Assembly (NCBI GenBank): GCA_002842205.1
Contig: PHCI01000008.1
Coordinates: forward strand, 62,001-126,000
Length of the DNA stretch: 64,000 nt
Direction of reading: 5' to 3'
DNA from: Betaproteobacteria bacterium HGW-Betaproteobacteria-3
GTDB lineage: Bacteria; Pseudomonadota; Gammaproteobacteria; Burkholderiales; Burkholderiaceae_C
The position numbers and the translations under genes were made by a program. Of this stretch, positions 41,076 through 51,718 are shown piece by piece (within the stretch, counting starts at the first letter, position 1; the number at the start of each line of letters is the position of its first letter). The notes beneath the pieces were generated by a model. That model did not search any database and was not told where the DNA came from. It saw only the letters and a program-made list of their open reading frames with translations.

Positions 41076-42590
41076 TCAACCCAGCCGGGTTTTCAGCAGC
41101 GCGTTGACCTGGGCCGGATTGGCCTTGCCCTTGCTGGCCTTCATGACCTGGCCGACCAGGGCATTGAACGCCTTGTCTTTACCGGACTTGTACTGTGCGA
41201 CGTTGTCGGCGTTTCCGTCGATGACGTCGTCGACGATTTTCTCCAGCGCGCTGCTGTCGTTCATCTGCTTGAGGCCACTGGCCTCGATCAGCGCGTCCAC
41301 GTCCTGGCCCTCGCCGGCCCACAGCGCGTCGAACACCTGACGCGCGGCGTTGTTGGAGACCGTGCCGTCGGCAATGCGGGCGATCAGGGCCGCCAGCTGC
41401 GTCGGGCTGACGGGCGACTGGGCCATGTCCATCTCACCGGCATTGAGCCGCCGTGACACCTCGCCCATGATCCAGTTGCTGGCCAGCTTGGGCTGGCCGC
41501 AGGCCTTGGCGGTGGCTTCAAAGTAGGCCGCCATCGCCTTGCTCTGGGTCAGCGTGGTCGCGTCGTATTCGGGCAGGCCGTAATCGGCCACAAAGCGTGC
41601 GGCCATCACGCGCGGCAGCTCGGCCATTTCGCTGCGCACCCGCGCCACCCACTCGGGCGCGATCACCAGCGGCGGCAAATCGGGGTCGGGGAAATAGCGG
41701 TAGTCGGCGGCGTCTTCCTTGGTGCGCATGGCGCGGGTTTCGCCGGTGTCGGGGTCGAACAGCACGGTGGCCTGCTGGATGGCGTGGCCGTCCTCGATCT
41801 GCCCGATCTGCCAGCGCACCTCGAAATCAATCGCCTGCTGCATGAACCTGAAGCTGTTCAGGTTCTTGATCTCGCGCCGCGTGCCCAGGGGCGCGCCTGG
41901 CTTGCGCACCGATACATTGGCGTCGCAGCGGAACGAGCCTTCCTGCATGTTGCCGTCGCAGATGCCGATCCAGGTGACGATCTTGTGCAGCTCTTTGGCG
42001 TAGGCCACGGCCTCGGCGGACGAGCGCATGTCGGGCTCGGTCACGATCTCCAGCAGCGGCGTGCCGGCGCGGTTGAGGTCAATGCCCGACTGGCCCACAA
42101 AATCCTCGTGCAGCGACTTGCCGGCGTCTTCCTCCAGGTGGGCGCGTACCAGGCGCACGGATTTCTTCTCCCGCACTGCGTCGGCGCCCTTGCCGGTTTC
42201 CACGAAGAATTCGACCACGCCACCCTGCACCACGGGAATCTCGAACTGGCTGATCTGGTAGCCCTTGGGCAGATCGGGGTAGAAGTAGTTCTTGCGCGCG
42301 AAGATGCTGCGCGGCGCGATGTGCGCGTTGACCGCCAGCCCGAACTCGATGGCGCGCTCGACCGCGCCCCGGTTCATCACCGGCAGCGTGCCCGGCAGCG
42401 CCAGGTCCACGGCGCAGGCCTGGGTGTTGGGCTCGGCACCAAAGGCCGTGGGCGCGCGGCTGAAGATCTTGCTCTGCGTGGACAGCTGGGCGTGCGTCTC
42501 GAAGCCGATGATGACTTCGTAGCCGTGCACCAGCGGGCCGGTTGGCCGACCGGCCTGCATCTGCTCAAACGGGTTCACGGTCTCGCTCAT
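41076..42590 (-). CDS. gatB: Asp/Glu-tRNA amidotransferase subunit B
   Basis: This 504-residue protein has an amidotransferase kinase domain ([82 protein letters not shown]) and a YqeY-type tail ([21 protein letters not shown]). It activates misacylated Glu-tRNA(Gln) or Asp-tRNA(Asn) for transamidation. It follows gatA with a 1-base gap in a gatC-gatA-gatB operon. Confidence 0.96.
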   Translation of the reverse strand: MSETVNPFEQMQAGRPTGPLVHGYEVIIGFETHAQLSTQSKIFSRAPTAFGAEPNTQACAVDLALPGTLPVMNRGAVERAIEFGLAVNAHIAPRSIFARKNYFYPDLPKGYQISQFEIPVVQGGVVEFFVETGKGADAVREKKSVRLVRAHLEEDAGKSLHEDFVGQSGIDLNRAGTPLLEIVTEPDMRSSAEAVAYAKELHKIVTWIGICDGNMQEGSFRCDANVSVRKPGAPLGTRREIKNLNSFRFMQQAIDFEVRWQIGQIEDGHAIQQATVLFDPDTGETRAMRTKEDAADYRYFPDPDLPPLVIAPEWVARVRSEMAELPRVMAARFVADYGLPEYDATTLTQSKAMAAYFEATAKACGQPKLASNWIMGEVSRRLNAGEMDMAQSPVSPTQLAALIARIADGTVSNNAARQVFDALWAGEGQDVDALIEASGLKQMNDSSALEKIVDDVIDGNADNVAQYKSGKDKAFNALVGQVMKASKGKANPAQVNALLKTRLG

Positions 42591-42591
42591 C

Positions 42592-44139
42592 TCAAAAGCC
42601 CTTCGGTGCGCGCTGGTGCCAGTCGGTGGCCTGCTGCAAGCGGTGCGCGGCGTTCAGCAGCCGGCTTTCCGAAAAATAGTTGCCGATCAGTTGCAACCCC
42701 ACGGGCATGTCGCCGGCGCCAAAACCGGCGGGCACGCTCATGCAGGGCAGGCCCGCCAGTGACGCGGGCAGGGTGAAGATGTCGGCCAGGTAGTCGGCCA
42801 GCGGGTCGTTGCCGTGGGCGCCGACGGACCACGCCACCGTGGGCGCCACCGGGCCGGCGATCAGGTCGCACTGCTGGAATGCCTGCTGGAAGTCGTCGGC
42901 GATCATGCGGCGGATTTTCTGCGCCTGCAGGTAGTAGGCGTCGTAGTAGCCGTGGCTCAGCACGTAGGTGCCGATCATGATGCGGCGCTTGACCTCGTCG
43001 CCGAAGCCTTGCGCGCGGGTTTTCTTGTACATGTCGAGCAGGTCGGTGTACCGGGCGGCGCGGTGGCCGAACTTCACGCCGTCAAAACGGCTGAGGTTGG
43101 AGCTGGCTTCGGCCGGCGCAATGATGTAGTACACGGGGATCGACAGCTCGGTGCGCGGCAGGGAGATTTCAACCAACTTTGCGCCGAGCTTTTCGTATTC
43201 CCTGAGGGCGGCTTCGATGGCCAACTGAACGTCAACGCTGATGCCCTCGCTTCGACGCGAGGGCATATCCGGAGACCACTGTTGCTGGACACCTCCCCCC
43301 CACCATTCAGTAGGGACACCGATTCGCAGCCCTTGAATTGAGTCGTTAAGGCGGCGTTCAAAGTGTTCGCCCGGGTAATCGAGCGAAGTCGAGTCGCGGT
43401 CCGGGTCGGGGCCGCACATGCTGGACAGCAGCAGCGCGCAGTCTTCGGCGCTGCGGGCCATCGGGCCGGCCTGGTCGAGGCTGGAGGCGAAAGCGATCAT
43501 GCCGTAACGCGAGGCGCGGCCGTAGGTGGGCTTGATGCCGGTGATGCCGCAAAAACTGGCGGGCTGGCGGATCGAGCCGCCGGTGTCGGTGCCGGTGGCG
43601 GCGGGCGTCAGGCGGGCGGCCACGGCCGCGGCGCTGCCGCCCGACGAGCCACCAGGAATGCGCGTGCTGTCCCACGGGTTTTGCACCGGCCGGGGCGCGG
43701 TGCTGCCGACCGGGGCGATGGCGGAGTTTTCGTTGGACGAACCCATTGCAAACTCGTCGCAATTGAGTTTTCCAAGGCAAACAACGCCTGAGCCCGCTAA
43801 TTTGCTGGTAATTGTGCTATCAAAAGGAGACTTGTAGCCGACCAGCATTTTGGAGCCGGCGGTGCTGGGGAAGTCGGTGGTGACGAAGATGTCCTTGTGC
43901 GCCATGGGCACGCCCAGCAGCGGGGCGGTGTCGCCCGCGGCGATGCGGGCGTCGGCGGCGCGGGCCTGGGCCAGCGTCACGGCGTCGTCCGTGGCCACAA
44001 AAGCGCCCAGCGACGCGTGGGCTTTCATGCGGGCCAGGAAGTGCTGCGCGGTTTCGACCGCCGAGACCTTCTTGTCGTGCAGCTGCCGGGCCAGTTCGGC
44101 CACGGAAAGCTGGTGCAGTTCGGTGGAAGTCGGTGTCAT
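42592..44139 (-). CDS. gatA: Asp/Glu-tRNA amidotransferase subunit A, with an in-frame palindrome insertion
   Basis: This 515-residue amidase has the Ser-Ser-Lys set visible: K82 in [10 protein letters not shown], serines in [15 protein letters not shown] (near 163) and [14 protein letters not shown] (near 188). It frees ammonia from glutamine for GatB. Between [11 protein letters not shown] and [18 protein letters not shown] about 16-18 extra residues ([17 protein letters not shown] region) are present compared with the usual family pattern, and their DNA holds a perfect 10-bp hairpin. The ATG at 44139 is preferred; a GTG at 44151 is possible. Confidence 0.94.
   Translation of the reverse strand: MTPTSTELHQLSVAELARQLHDKKVSAVETAQHFLARMKAHASLGAFVATDDAVTLAQARAADARIAAGDTAPLLGVPMAHKDIFVTTDFPSTAGSKMLVGYKSPFDSTITSKLAGSGVVCLGKLNCDEFAMGSSNENSAIAPVGSTAPRPVQNPWDSTRIPGGSSGGSAAAVAARLTPAATGTDTGGSIRQPASFCGITGIKPTYGRASRYGMIAFASSLDQAGPMARSAEDCALLLSSMCGPDPDRDSTSLDYPGEHFERRLNDSIQGLRIGVPTEWWGGGVQQQWSPDMPSRRSEGISVDVQLAIEAALREYEKLGAKLVEISLPRTELSIPVYYIIAPAEASSNLSRFDGVKFGHRAARYTDLLDMYKKTRAQGFGDEVKRRIMIGTYVLSHGYYDAYYLQAQKIRRMIADDFQQAFQQCDLIAGPVAPTVAWSVGAHGNDPLADYLADIFTLPASLAGLPCMSVPAGFGAGDMPVGLQLIGNYFSESRLLNAAHRLQQATDWHQRAPKGF
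43241..43266 (-). repeat. Perfect 10-bp hairpin inside the gatA insertion
   Basis: ATGCCCTCGC and GCGAGGGCAT are exact complements around the loop TTCGAC. It lies in the segment where GatA is longer than its homologues. It codes in frame for part of [10 protein letters not shown]. Confidence 0.85.
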
Positions 44140-44164
44140 GGTTTCGTCCACTGGCGGGGGTGCA

Positions 44165-44464
44165 TCATTCGATCACCTTCGGGACCAGAAACAGGCCACG
44201 CTCCACGGCCGGGGCGCTTTGCTGATTGGCCTCGCGCCGGTTGGGCTCGCTGGCCACGTCGTCGCGCAGGCGCAGCGCAACCTCCTGAATGGCGGCCACG
44301 GGGTGGGCCAGCGGCTCGATGCCGGTGGTGTCCACGGCCCGCATGGTCTGCACGATGTCAAAAAAACCGTTGAGTTGCGAGAGCAGGCGCTCGCTTTCGT
44401 CGGATCGGAGTTCGAGTCGCGCCAGATGGGCAATCCGTGCGATGTCTTCGGGGGTCAGGGCCAT
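44165..44464 (-). CDS. gatC: Asp/Glu-tRNA amidotransferase subunit C
   Basis: This 99-residue protein has [47 protein letters not shown] and [14 protein letters not shown], and ends [14 protein letters not shown], which covers the whole GatC family. It wraps the GatA-GatB interface. It is the first gene of the operon, 25 bases before gatA, and divergent from mreB. The 204-base region between them (44465-44668) must hold promoters for both. A run of A (44465-44473) precedes the start; no clear ribosome-binding site is seen. Confidence 0.94.
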   Translation of the reverse strand: MALTPEDIARIAHLARLELRSDESERLLSQLNGFFDIVQTMRAVDTTGIEPLAHPVAAIQEVALRLRDDVASEPNRREANQQSAPAVERGLFLVPKVIE

Positions 44465-44620
44465 GGCAAAAAAAAGCTGGGAGAAACCAGATGTAAAGCG
44501 GCCTGCCGGGGTGGGCAGCGCCGGGTTGCGCACAGGGGGATGGGGTATTATCCCGCCTTTGGTGCAACGGGCTGCGAATGGGTGGGATTTGCGCCGAAAA
44601 CCCCATATTTGACCTGATAA

Positions 44621-45712
<1,092 letters not shown>

Positions 45713-45781
45713 CGTCCATGACCGCTGCGGTTGCCCTTCGGATGAGCGGGCGTAGCGGGCAGGCATCCGCGCCATAGCCCG

Positions 45782-46702
45782 ATGCCATTAGGTACCCTTG
45801 ACCGTTCTCCGCCCCCCTTCTTCCGGCAGGGGCCTTCGGCGCTTTCCAAACTGGTTTTCTTCAGCGCGCTGGCACTGTTCCTGATGGTGGCCGACGCCAG
45901 GCTGGGAGTGACCGGCCCACTGCGGGCCGCCGCCGCCGTGGTGCTGTACCCGCTGCAATGGGTGGTGCTGCAGCCGGTCGGTGCCGTGCGCGAGGGCGTC
46001 GGCTATTTCCAGTCGCTCGGTGAAGCGCGGCGCAATGAAGATCTGGCGCGCATCCAGCTCACCCGGCAATCGCAGCAGGCCAACCAGTCGGAGTTTTTGC
46101 AGCAGGAAAACGCCCGCCTGCGCGAGCTTCTGAACCTGCGCGCACGCCTGACCACGCCTTCGCAGGCGGCCCAGGTGCTGTACGACGCGGCCGACCCCTA
46201 CACCCGCAAGGTGGTGATCGACCGCGGCATGACCCATGGGGTGCAGGCCGGGTCGCCGGTGATCGACGAGTCGGGCGTGCTGGGGCAGGTCACCCGTGTT
46301 CATGCGCTGGTAAGCGAGGTCACCCTGCTGGTGGACCGTGACCAGCCCACGCCAGTGCTCAACGTGCGGACCGGCGCCCGCGGCGTGGCCTATGGCGACC
46401 CTTCCTCGCACGGCGGCTCACTCGAATTGCGCTTCATGGACGGCAACGCCGATGTGAAGGCGGGCGATGTGCTCTCCACCAGCGGGGTGGACGGCGTCTA
46501 TCCGCCCGGGCTGCCCGTGGCACGGGTGGACCGGGTCGAGCGCCGGGCTGATTCCGCCTTTGCGCGCATCCATTGCGTGCCCATGGCGCAGGTGAACGGA
46601 GCCCTGCATGTGATGGTGCTCAGCCCGATCAACGCACAGCTCCCCCAACGGCCTGAACCGCCCGCCACGGCACCCGCGGCGCGCAAGGGCAGTCGCAAAT
46701 GA
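45782..46702 (+). CDS. mreC: Rod shape-determining protein MreC
   Basis: This 306-residue bitopic protein has one transmembrane helix near residues 20-45 ([20 protein letters not shown]), a coiled-coil ([29 protein letters not shown], quoted in part) and a periplasmic beta domain ([60 protein letters not shown]). It links MreB to PBP2 and RodA. The 69 bases between mreB and mreC contain a short inverted repeat (GGATG/CATCC) but no clear terminator. Confidence 0.94.
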   Translation: MPLGTLDRSPPPFFRQGPSALSKLVFFSALALFLMVADARLGVTGPLRAAAAVVLYPLQWVVLQPVGAVREGVGYFQSLGEARRNEDLARIQLTRQSQQANQSEFLQQENARLRELLNLRARLTTPSQAAQVLYDAADPYTRKVVIDRGMTHGVQAGSPVIDESGVLGQVTRVHALVSEVTLLVDRDQPTPVLNVRTGARGVAYGDPSSHGGSLELRFMDGNADVKAGDVLSTSGVDGVYPPGLPVARVDRVERRADSAFARIHCVPMAQVNGALHVMVLSPINAQLPQRPEPPATAPAARKGSRK

Positions 46703-46739
46703 GCGGGCGCTGCGGTCAGTCTTTGAGAGGGTTGTCCCG

Positions 46740-47270
46740 ATGATCATGCGTCCGGGCCAGCAATTGCTGCTGCCCGCCAACCCGCTGTTCATCTGGGGCA
46801 GCCTGCTGGTGGCGTTGCTGCTCAACATCCTGCTCAACATGGGCGTGGTGGGGCGGGCCGCCTGGGCGCCGGACCTGCTGGTGCTGGTGCTGACGTTCTG
46901 GAGCGTGCACCAGCCCCAGCGCGTGGGCATTGGTGTGGCCTTCGTGTTCGGTATTTTCATGGACGTGCATCAGGCGGCTTTGCTGGGCCAGCACGCACTC
47001 AGCTACACCGCGCTGAGCTTTCTGGCCATTGCGATTCACCGCCGCCTGCTCTGGTTCAGCGTGCCCTCGCAGGCGTTTCAGGTGCTGCCGCTGTTTTTGG
47101 CCACCCACGCGGTGGAACTGGTGGTCCGCATGGTCGGGGGCGGCACATTTCCGGGCTGGCCGGTCTTGCTGGCGCCCGTGCTTGAGGCGACACTATGGCC
47201 TGTGGTGAGTGTGTTGCTGCTGGCGCCGCAACGCCGTGCCCCCGATCCTGACGAAAACAGACCGCTGTGA
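46740..47270 (+). CDS. mreD: Rod shape-determining protein MreD
   Basis: This 176-residue inner-membrane protein has five to six hydrophobic helices. Typical MreD stretches are FIWGSLLVALLLNILLNMG, PDLLVLVLTFWSVHQPQRVG and FGIFMDVHQAALLGQHALSY. GAGAGGG precedes the ATG. Its stop codon overlaps the GTG start of mrdA (GTGA), so PBP2 synthesis is coupled to it. Confidence 0.93.
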   Translation: MIMRPGQQLLLPANPLFIWGSLLVALLLNILLNMGVVGRAAWAPDLLVLVLTFWSVHQPQRVGIGVAFVFGIFMDVHQAALLGQHALSYTALSFLAIAIHRRLLWFSVPSQAFQVLPLFLATHAVELVVRMVGGGTFPGWPVLLAPVLEATLWPVVSVLLLAPQRRAPDPDENRPL

Positions 47271-49243
47271 CCGAACTCCGCAACGTTGAAGCCGACCTTT
47301 CGCGCTTTCGCATGCGCGTGCTGGTGGTGGGGATCGTGGTCGTGCTGGCATTTGTGCTGCTGGCGTCGCGGCTGGTGTACCTGCAGGTCGTGCGGCACGA
47401 AGACCTGAGCGAGCAGGCCGAGAGCAACCGCACGGCCGTGGTGCCGGTGGTGCCCAATCGCGGCTTGATCCTGGACCGCAACGGCATTGTGCTGGCGTCC
47501 AATTATTCGGCTTACACCCTCGAGATCACCCCTTCACGGGCCGGCCCGCTGGAGGAAGTCATCGACGCACTGTCGCAGGTGGTGGACATCCAGCACCGCG
47601 ACCGGCGCCGCTTCAAGAAGCTGCTGGAAGAGTCGCGCAACTTCGAGTCGCTGCCCATCCGCACCCGTCTGTCGGACGAAGAGGTGGCCCGGTTTGCCGC
47701 GCAGCGCTACCGCTTCCCCGGCGTGGACATCAAGGCCCGGTTGTTCCGCAGCTACCCCTATGGTGAATTGGCCAGCCATGTCATTGGCTACATCGGGCGC
47801 ATCAACCAGAGCGAGAAAGAGCGCATCGACGACTCCGAGGAGGCTTCCAACTACCGCGGGACCGAGTACATCGGCAAGCTGGGGGTGGAGCAGAGCTTTG
47901 AGGCGCAGCTGCATGGCGTCACCGGGGTCGAGGAGATGGAAACCTCGGCGGGCGGGCGGGCGGTGCGGCGGCTGGCCAACATCCCCGCCACGCCGGGCGA
48001 CACCGTGCAGCTGTCGATCGACATCAAGCTGCAAAAACTGGTGGAAGACCTGTTTGGCGACCGGCGTGGCGCGCTGGTGGCGCTGGACCCCCGCAACGGC
48101 GAGGTGCTGGCGTTTGTGAGCAAACCGACGTTCGACCCGAACCTGTTTGTCGATGGCATCGACCAGGAAAACTGGCAGGCGCTGAACGAGTCGCTCGACA
48201 AGCCGCTGCTCAACCGGGCGTTGCGCGGCACCTACCCGCCAGGCTCGACCTACAAGCCGTTCATGGCGATGGCGGCGCTGCAGACCGGCAAGCGCTCGGC
48301 GTCGGTGGTCATCAACGACGCGGGCTCCTGGACTTTCGGGGGCCATGTGTTCCGCAGCCATGGCGACCATGGCCTGGGGCCGGTGGACATGTACAAAAGC
48401 ATCGTCAAGTCGAGCAACGTGTATTACTACTCGCTGGCCAACGAGCTGGGGGTGGACGCCATGTACGATTTCATGAAGCCGCTGGGGTTCGGCCAGATCA
48501 CCGGCATCGACATTCAGGGTGAGGTGCGCGGCGTGCTGCCCAGCACCGAATGGAAGCGCAACGCCTACAAAAAGCCCGAACAGAAGAAATGGTACGCCGG
48601 CGAAACCATTTCGCTGGGCATCGGACAGGGCTACAACACCTTCACCATGCTGCAGCTGGCGCAGGCCACGGCGATCCTTGCCAACAACGGCATCAAGCAC
48701 AAGCCCCAACTGGTGATGGCCACGCAGGACGCGATGACGGGCGTTCTTGCGCCCATCCCGCCCAGCCCGGCGGAAGACCTCGGGTACAAGCCTGAAAACG
48801 TGGCGGTGGTGCGCCGCGCACTGGTCGGCGTGACGCAAGAGGGCACTTCGGCCGGCGTGTTTGCGGGCGCCGGCTACCTCTCGGGCGGCAAGACCGGCAC
48901 GGCCCAGGCCGTCACCATCGGGCAGAAGGACAAGTACAACGCCGCGAAGATGGAAGAGCGGCAACGCGACCACGCGCTGTACATGGCGTTCGCACCCGCC
49001 GATCAGCCAGAAATCGCACTGGCGATCGTGGTGGAGAACGCCGGTTTCGGTGCGGCGCACGCCGCACCCATTGCGCGCCGCGTGTTCGACTATGCGTTGC
49101 TGGGCCAGTACCCGAGCGAGGAAGATCTTGCGGCGGTCAAAAAGGGCCTGGCCCCGGCACCCATCGGCAAGCCGCGCCGGGCCGCCGACATGCCGTGGCC
49201 ACCGGGCGGCGCCACCGCCGCATCGGCAAGCCTGCAACAGTGA
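47267..49243 (+). CDS. mrdA: Penicillin-binding protein 2 (elongasome transpeptidase)
   Basis: The protein has 658 residues, with a membrane anchor (LVVGIVVVLAFVLLASRLVY), a pedestal domain (IGRINQSEKERIDDSEE, GVEQSFEAQLHG) and a transpeptidase domain. The catalytic serine is S327 in GSTYKPFMA, SxN is SSNVYYY, and KTG lies near residue 542 in GGKTGTAQ. It cross-links sidewall peptidoglycan. Start is GTG, overlapping the mreD stop. A Gly/Pro/Ala tail ends the protein. The usual partner rodA (mrdB) does not follow; a convergent phosphodiesterase gene does. Confidence 0.96.
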   Translation: MTELRNVEADLSRFRMRVLVVGIVVVLAFVLLASRLVYLQVVRHEDLSEQAESNRTAVVPVVPNRGLILDRNGIVLASNYSAYTLEITPSRAGPLEEVIDALSQVVDIQHRDRRRFKKLLEESRNFESLPIRTRLSDEEVARFAAQRYRFPGVDIKARLFRSYPYGELASHVIGYIGRINQSEKERIDDSEEASNYRGTEYIGKLGVEQSFEAQLHGVTGVEEMETSAGGRAVRRLANIPATPGDTVQLSIDIKLQKLVEDLFGDRRGALVALDPRNGEVLAFVSKPTFDPNLFVDGIDQENWQALNESLDKPLLNRALRGTYPPGSTYKPFMAMAALQTGKRSASVVINDAGSWTFGGHVFRSHGDHGLGPVDMYKSIVKSSNVYYYSLANELGVDAMYDFMKPLGFGQITGIDIQGEVRGVLPSTEWKRNAYKKPEQKKWYAGETISLGIGQGYNTFTMLQLAQATAILANNGIKHKPQLVMATQDAMTGVLAPIPPSPAEDLGYKPENVAVVRRALVGVTQEGTSAGVFAGAGYLSGGKTGTAQAVTIGQKDKYNAAKMEERQRDHALYMAFAPADQPEIALAIVVENAGFGAAHAAPIARRVFDYALLGQYPSEEDLAAVKKGLAPAPIGKPRRAADMPWPPGGATAASASLQQ

Positions 49244-49265
49244 GGCGGGTACCCGCCCCGGCCGG

Positions 49266-50543
49266 TTATTTCTGGCCCGTGCAATTGGCGTAGAAGGTCA
49301 CGGTGGCAGGCCAGTCGCTGAAGATGCCCAAAATGCCCACCTGCCGGGCCAGCACGTCGAGCACGCGCAGCATGTCGCCTTCGCGGCTGATGGCCGAATC
49401 AAAGGTCTGGTAATAAAAACCGTTGTTGCCATCGGCCAGGATGCCCGAGCGCTCCAGCGTCCAGGTGATGATGCCCAGCCCTGCCGCTTTGGCGTCCATC
49501 GCGTAACGGGACGGCAGGATGTTGCCGCTGCCGTCGGTGGTGAGCAGCGCGAAAATCGGCGGCGCCACGATATTGATGCCTTGCGCCTTGTAGCCTGCGA
49601 GTTCGGCAAACGTGGGCAGATCGGCCACGGTGTTGGCGTCGTCCAGAAACACCGCCTGGCGCCCGAACTGCGGCTCGTTGCGCACCCAGTAAAGCACGTC
49701 GTCCTTGCTGAACGACTGTGCATACACCCGGCGTGACGGCACGTTGGCCTGCTTGTACTCGTCGATCATTTTTTGCGCGTAGGCCTCCTGCGTGAAGCCG
49801 TTGAAGGGCATGGCGACCGCGGGGCTTTTGAGTTCGGGCGTCATCTTCACGCCCAGCTGCTTGAACAGCGCAATGCTCTCCTTGTGGCTGAGCAGGGTGC
49901 CACTGCTCGGGCCTGAATACAGGTCGGTGCGCCAGTTGGCTGTGCCGCCCAGGTATTCGGCCACGGTTCTGGCGCGGGGGTCGGACGCGTCCATCTTGCC
50001 GCGCAGGGTCTTGAATTCGGCCAGGGTGATGTCCGAGGTGCGGCATTCGGCGCGGGCCGGGCTGACAAAATTGCCGTTGCCGTCAAACACCGCCGGCGTG
50101 AACGGTTGGGTGCACTTGGCAGCCAGGTCGGTGGCCAGGATGTTGGTGGTGGTGTGCAGGTCGTTCTGGGCGTGGCGGCACACCAGTTCCTTGTCCTTGG
50201 TGAACGTCACGTCGCATTCGACAATGCCCGCGCCCATGCGGGCGGCGGCCTCGTAAGACTCCCGGGTGTGCTCGGGGAACTGCATCGCGGCGCCACGGTG
50301 GCCGATGGAGAAGTCGGTGCGCACAAACGAGGAGGCCGACCGCCGGGTGCAGGCCTGCAACTGGCGCTTGAGCGGGCTGTCCTTCATGTCATTGACCAGA
50401 AAAAATGGCCGCGGACCCAACTGCACGCTGGCGTCACGCCCGTCGTCGCGGTATCGGCCGTCGTCGTCCCGGTCGGCCGCGGCCAGGCCCGGCAGCAGGC
50501 TGGCGAAGCCGGCCAGGATGAGAGGAATCAGGGTTCGGCGCAT
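49266..50543 (-). CDS. Secreted glycerophosphodiester phosphodiesterase
   Basis: This 425-residue protein of the GDPD family has a signal peptide ([23 protein letters not shown]), catalytic HRG in [28 protein letters not shown], the metal glutamates in [23 protein letters not shown], and late [11 protein letters not shown]. It hydrolyses glycerophosphodiesters such as glycerophosphocholine to glycerol 3-phosphate. The length is above that of small GlpQ because of inserted loops. AGGAGA precedes the ATG. Next on the strand upstream is a TSUP permease. Confidence 0.9.
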   Translation of the reverse strand: MRRTLIPLILAGFASLLPGLAAADRDDDGRYRDDGRDASVQLGPRPFFLVNDMKDSPLKRQLQACTRRSASSFVRTDFSIGHRGAAMQFPEHTRESYEAAARMGAGIVECDVTFTKDKELVCRHAQNDLHTTTNILATDLAAKCTQPFTPAVFDGNGNFVSPARAECRTSDITLAEFKTLRGKMDASDPRARTVAEYLGGTANWRTDLYSGPSSGTLLSHKESIALFKQLGVKMTPELKSPAVAMPFNGFTQEAYAQKMIDEYKQANVPSRRVYAQSFSKDDVLYWVRNEPQFGRQAVFLDDANTVADLPTFAELAGYKAQGINIVAPPIFALLTTDGSGNILPSRYAMDAKAAGLGIITWTLERSGILADGNNGFYYQTFDSAISREGDMLRVLDVLARQVGILGIFSDWPATVTFYANCTGQK

Positions 50544-50649
50544 GAGGGATCTCCTGCAAAAAAGTGGGGAAAGGGCGCAATGGCAGCACCCGCCAAGGCG
50601 CTGCACGGCCGATGCTGCGCTTCACCCGTGACAGCCCCATGACGTCGCT

Positions 50650-51408
50650 TCAGCGCAAAAACGCGTCGTACCCCGTTTTCAGGATCAGGGCAAGCACCAC
50701 CCAGATGAACACCGTGCGCACGAAGCCCGCGCCGTGCTTGAGCGCCAGGTGCGACCCGGCCACGCTGCCCACCACATTGGCCACGGCCAGCGCCAGGGCG
50801 TAATGCCACCACACATGGCCCTTGATGGCAAACAGGATCAACGCCGCCAGGTTGGTGGCGACATTGACCAGTTTGGCCGAGGCCGATGCGCTCAAAAAAT
50901 CGTAGCCCAGCCACCGCACGAACAGGAACACCAGAAAACTGCCCGTGCCCGGCCCGAAAAAACCGTCATAAAACCCGACGACCAGGCCCACGCTGCCGGC
51001 CGCCCAAGCTTCGCGGCGCCCGTCAAAACGCGGCGCATGGTCGCGGCCCAGGTGTTTTTTGGCCAGCGTGTAGCCCAGCACCGCTACCAGCACCAGGGGC
51101 AGCAGCTTGCGCAGGAAATCCGGCGAAATCACGGTCACCACCCAGGCGCCGGCAAACGCGCCGACAAAGCCGGCCGCCGCAGCGGGCAGCAGGGCGTGCC
51201 AACGCAACTCGACACGGCGGCTGTAGCGCCAGGTGGCCATGGCCGTGCCCCAGACCGAGGCGCTTTTGTTGATGCCAAACAGCGTGGCGGGGTGGGTGGA
51301 CGGGAAGGTGGCGAACAGGGCCGGCACCAGAATCAGGCCGCCGCCACCCACGATGGCGTCCACAAACCCTGCCAGCAACGAGGCCAGCGTGACAAAAATC
51401 AATTCCAT
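50650..51408 (-). CDS. TSUP/TauE-SafE family permease
   Basis: This 252-residue inner-membrane protein has about eight hydrophobic helices. The family signature repeats are VTLASLLAGFVDAIVGGGGLILVPALF near the start and VGFYDGFFGPGTGSFLVFLFVR in the middle. Members export sulfite, sulfoacetate or other organosulfur anions; the substrate here is not determinable. A dispersed repeat lies just before the start codon. Confidence 0.9.
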   Translation of the reverse strand: MELIFVTLASLLAGFVDAIVGGGGLILVPALFATFPSTHPATLFGINKSASVWGTAMATWRYSRRVELRWHALLPAAAAGFVGAFAGAWVVTVISPDFLRKLLPLVLVAVLGYTLAKKHLGRDHAPRFDGRREAWAAGSVGLVVGFYDGFFGPGTGSFLVFLFVRWLGYDFLSASASAKLVNVATNLAALILFAIKGHVWWHYALALAVANVVGSVAGSHLALKHGAGFVRTVFIWVVLALILKTGYDAFLR

Positions 51409-51429
51409 GGCGGAATTGTCGCACCCTGT

Positions 51430-51484
51430 TTGCTACAAGTTAAGTAGCAAACTATCGCCATCTGACGGGGAAATGATGGCAAAA
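51430..51484 (+). repeat. AT-rich dispersed repeat, copy 7
   Basis: The plus strand reads CAAGTTAAGTAGCAAACTAT, then CGCCATCTGACGGGGAAATG and ATGGCAAAAAG. The ATAGCAAACTAT-like and TGACGGGG blocks are kept, while GGCT is changed to AAAT. It sits between the TSUP start and a terminator for the GMC gene. Confidence 0.7.
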
Positions 51485-51492
51485 AGTCTTGT

Positions 51493-51526
51493 AAAAAAAG
51501 AAAAGGCGCCGGACCGGCCGGCGCCT
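51493..51526 (-). terminator. Rho-independent terminator downstream of the GMC oxidoreductase gene
   Basis: AGGCGCCGG and CCGGCGCCT form a perfect 9-bp stem around five bases. On the minus strand it is followed by TTTCTTTTTTTAC. The GMC gene ends about 190 bases upstream (51719); the interval 51527-51718 shows no gene I can support. Confidence 0.8.
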
Positions 51527-51718
51527 GGAAGAAAAACAGCGTCTCGTTTGGATGCTTGATGGGGATGTTGTGATTCTCTCGAAGTGTCTCCTCGGACCCT
51601 CGCCCTCTCGGGCGATGAAGCCCGGTTGCGAGTGCAGGCAATGTACCGCGCGCACCCTCCCGGTGCATTGGGAGTTTCCCTCCTGCGAGCGGCGCGGTGA
51701 GGACCCAAGCGGCCCGGT

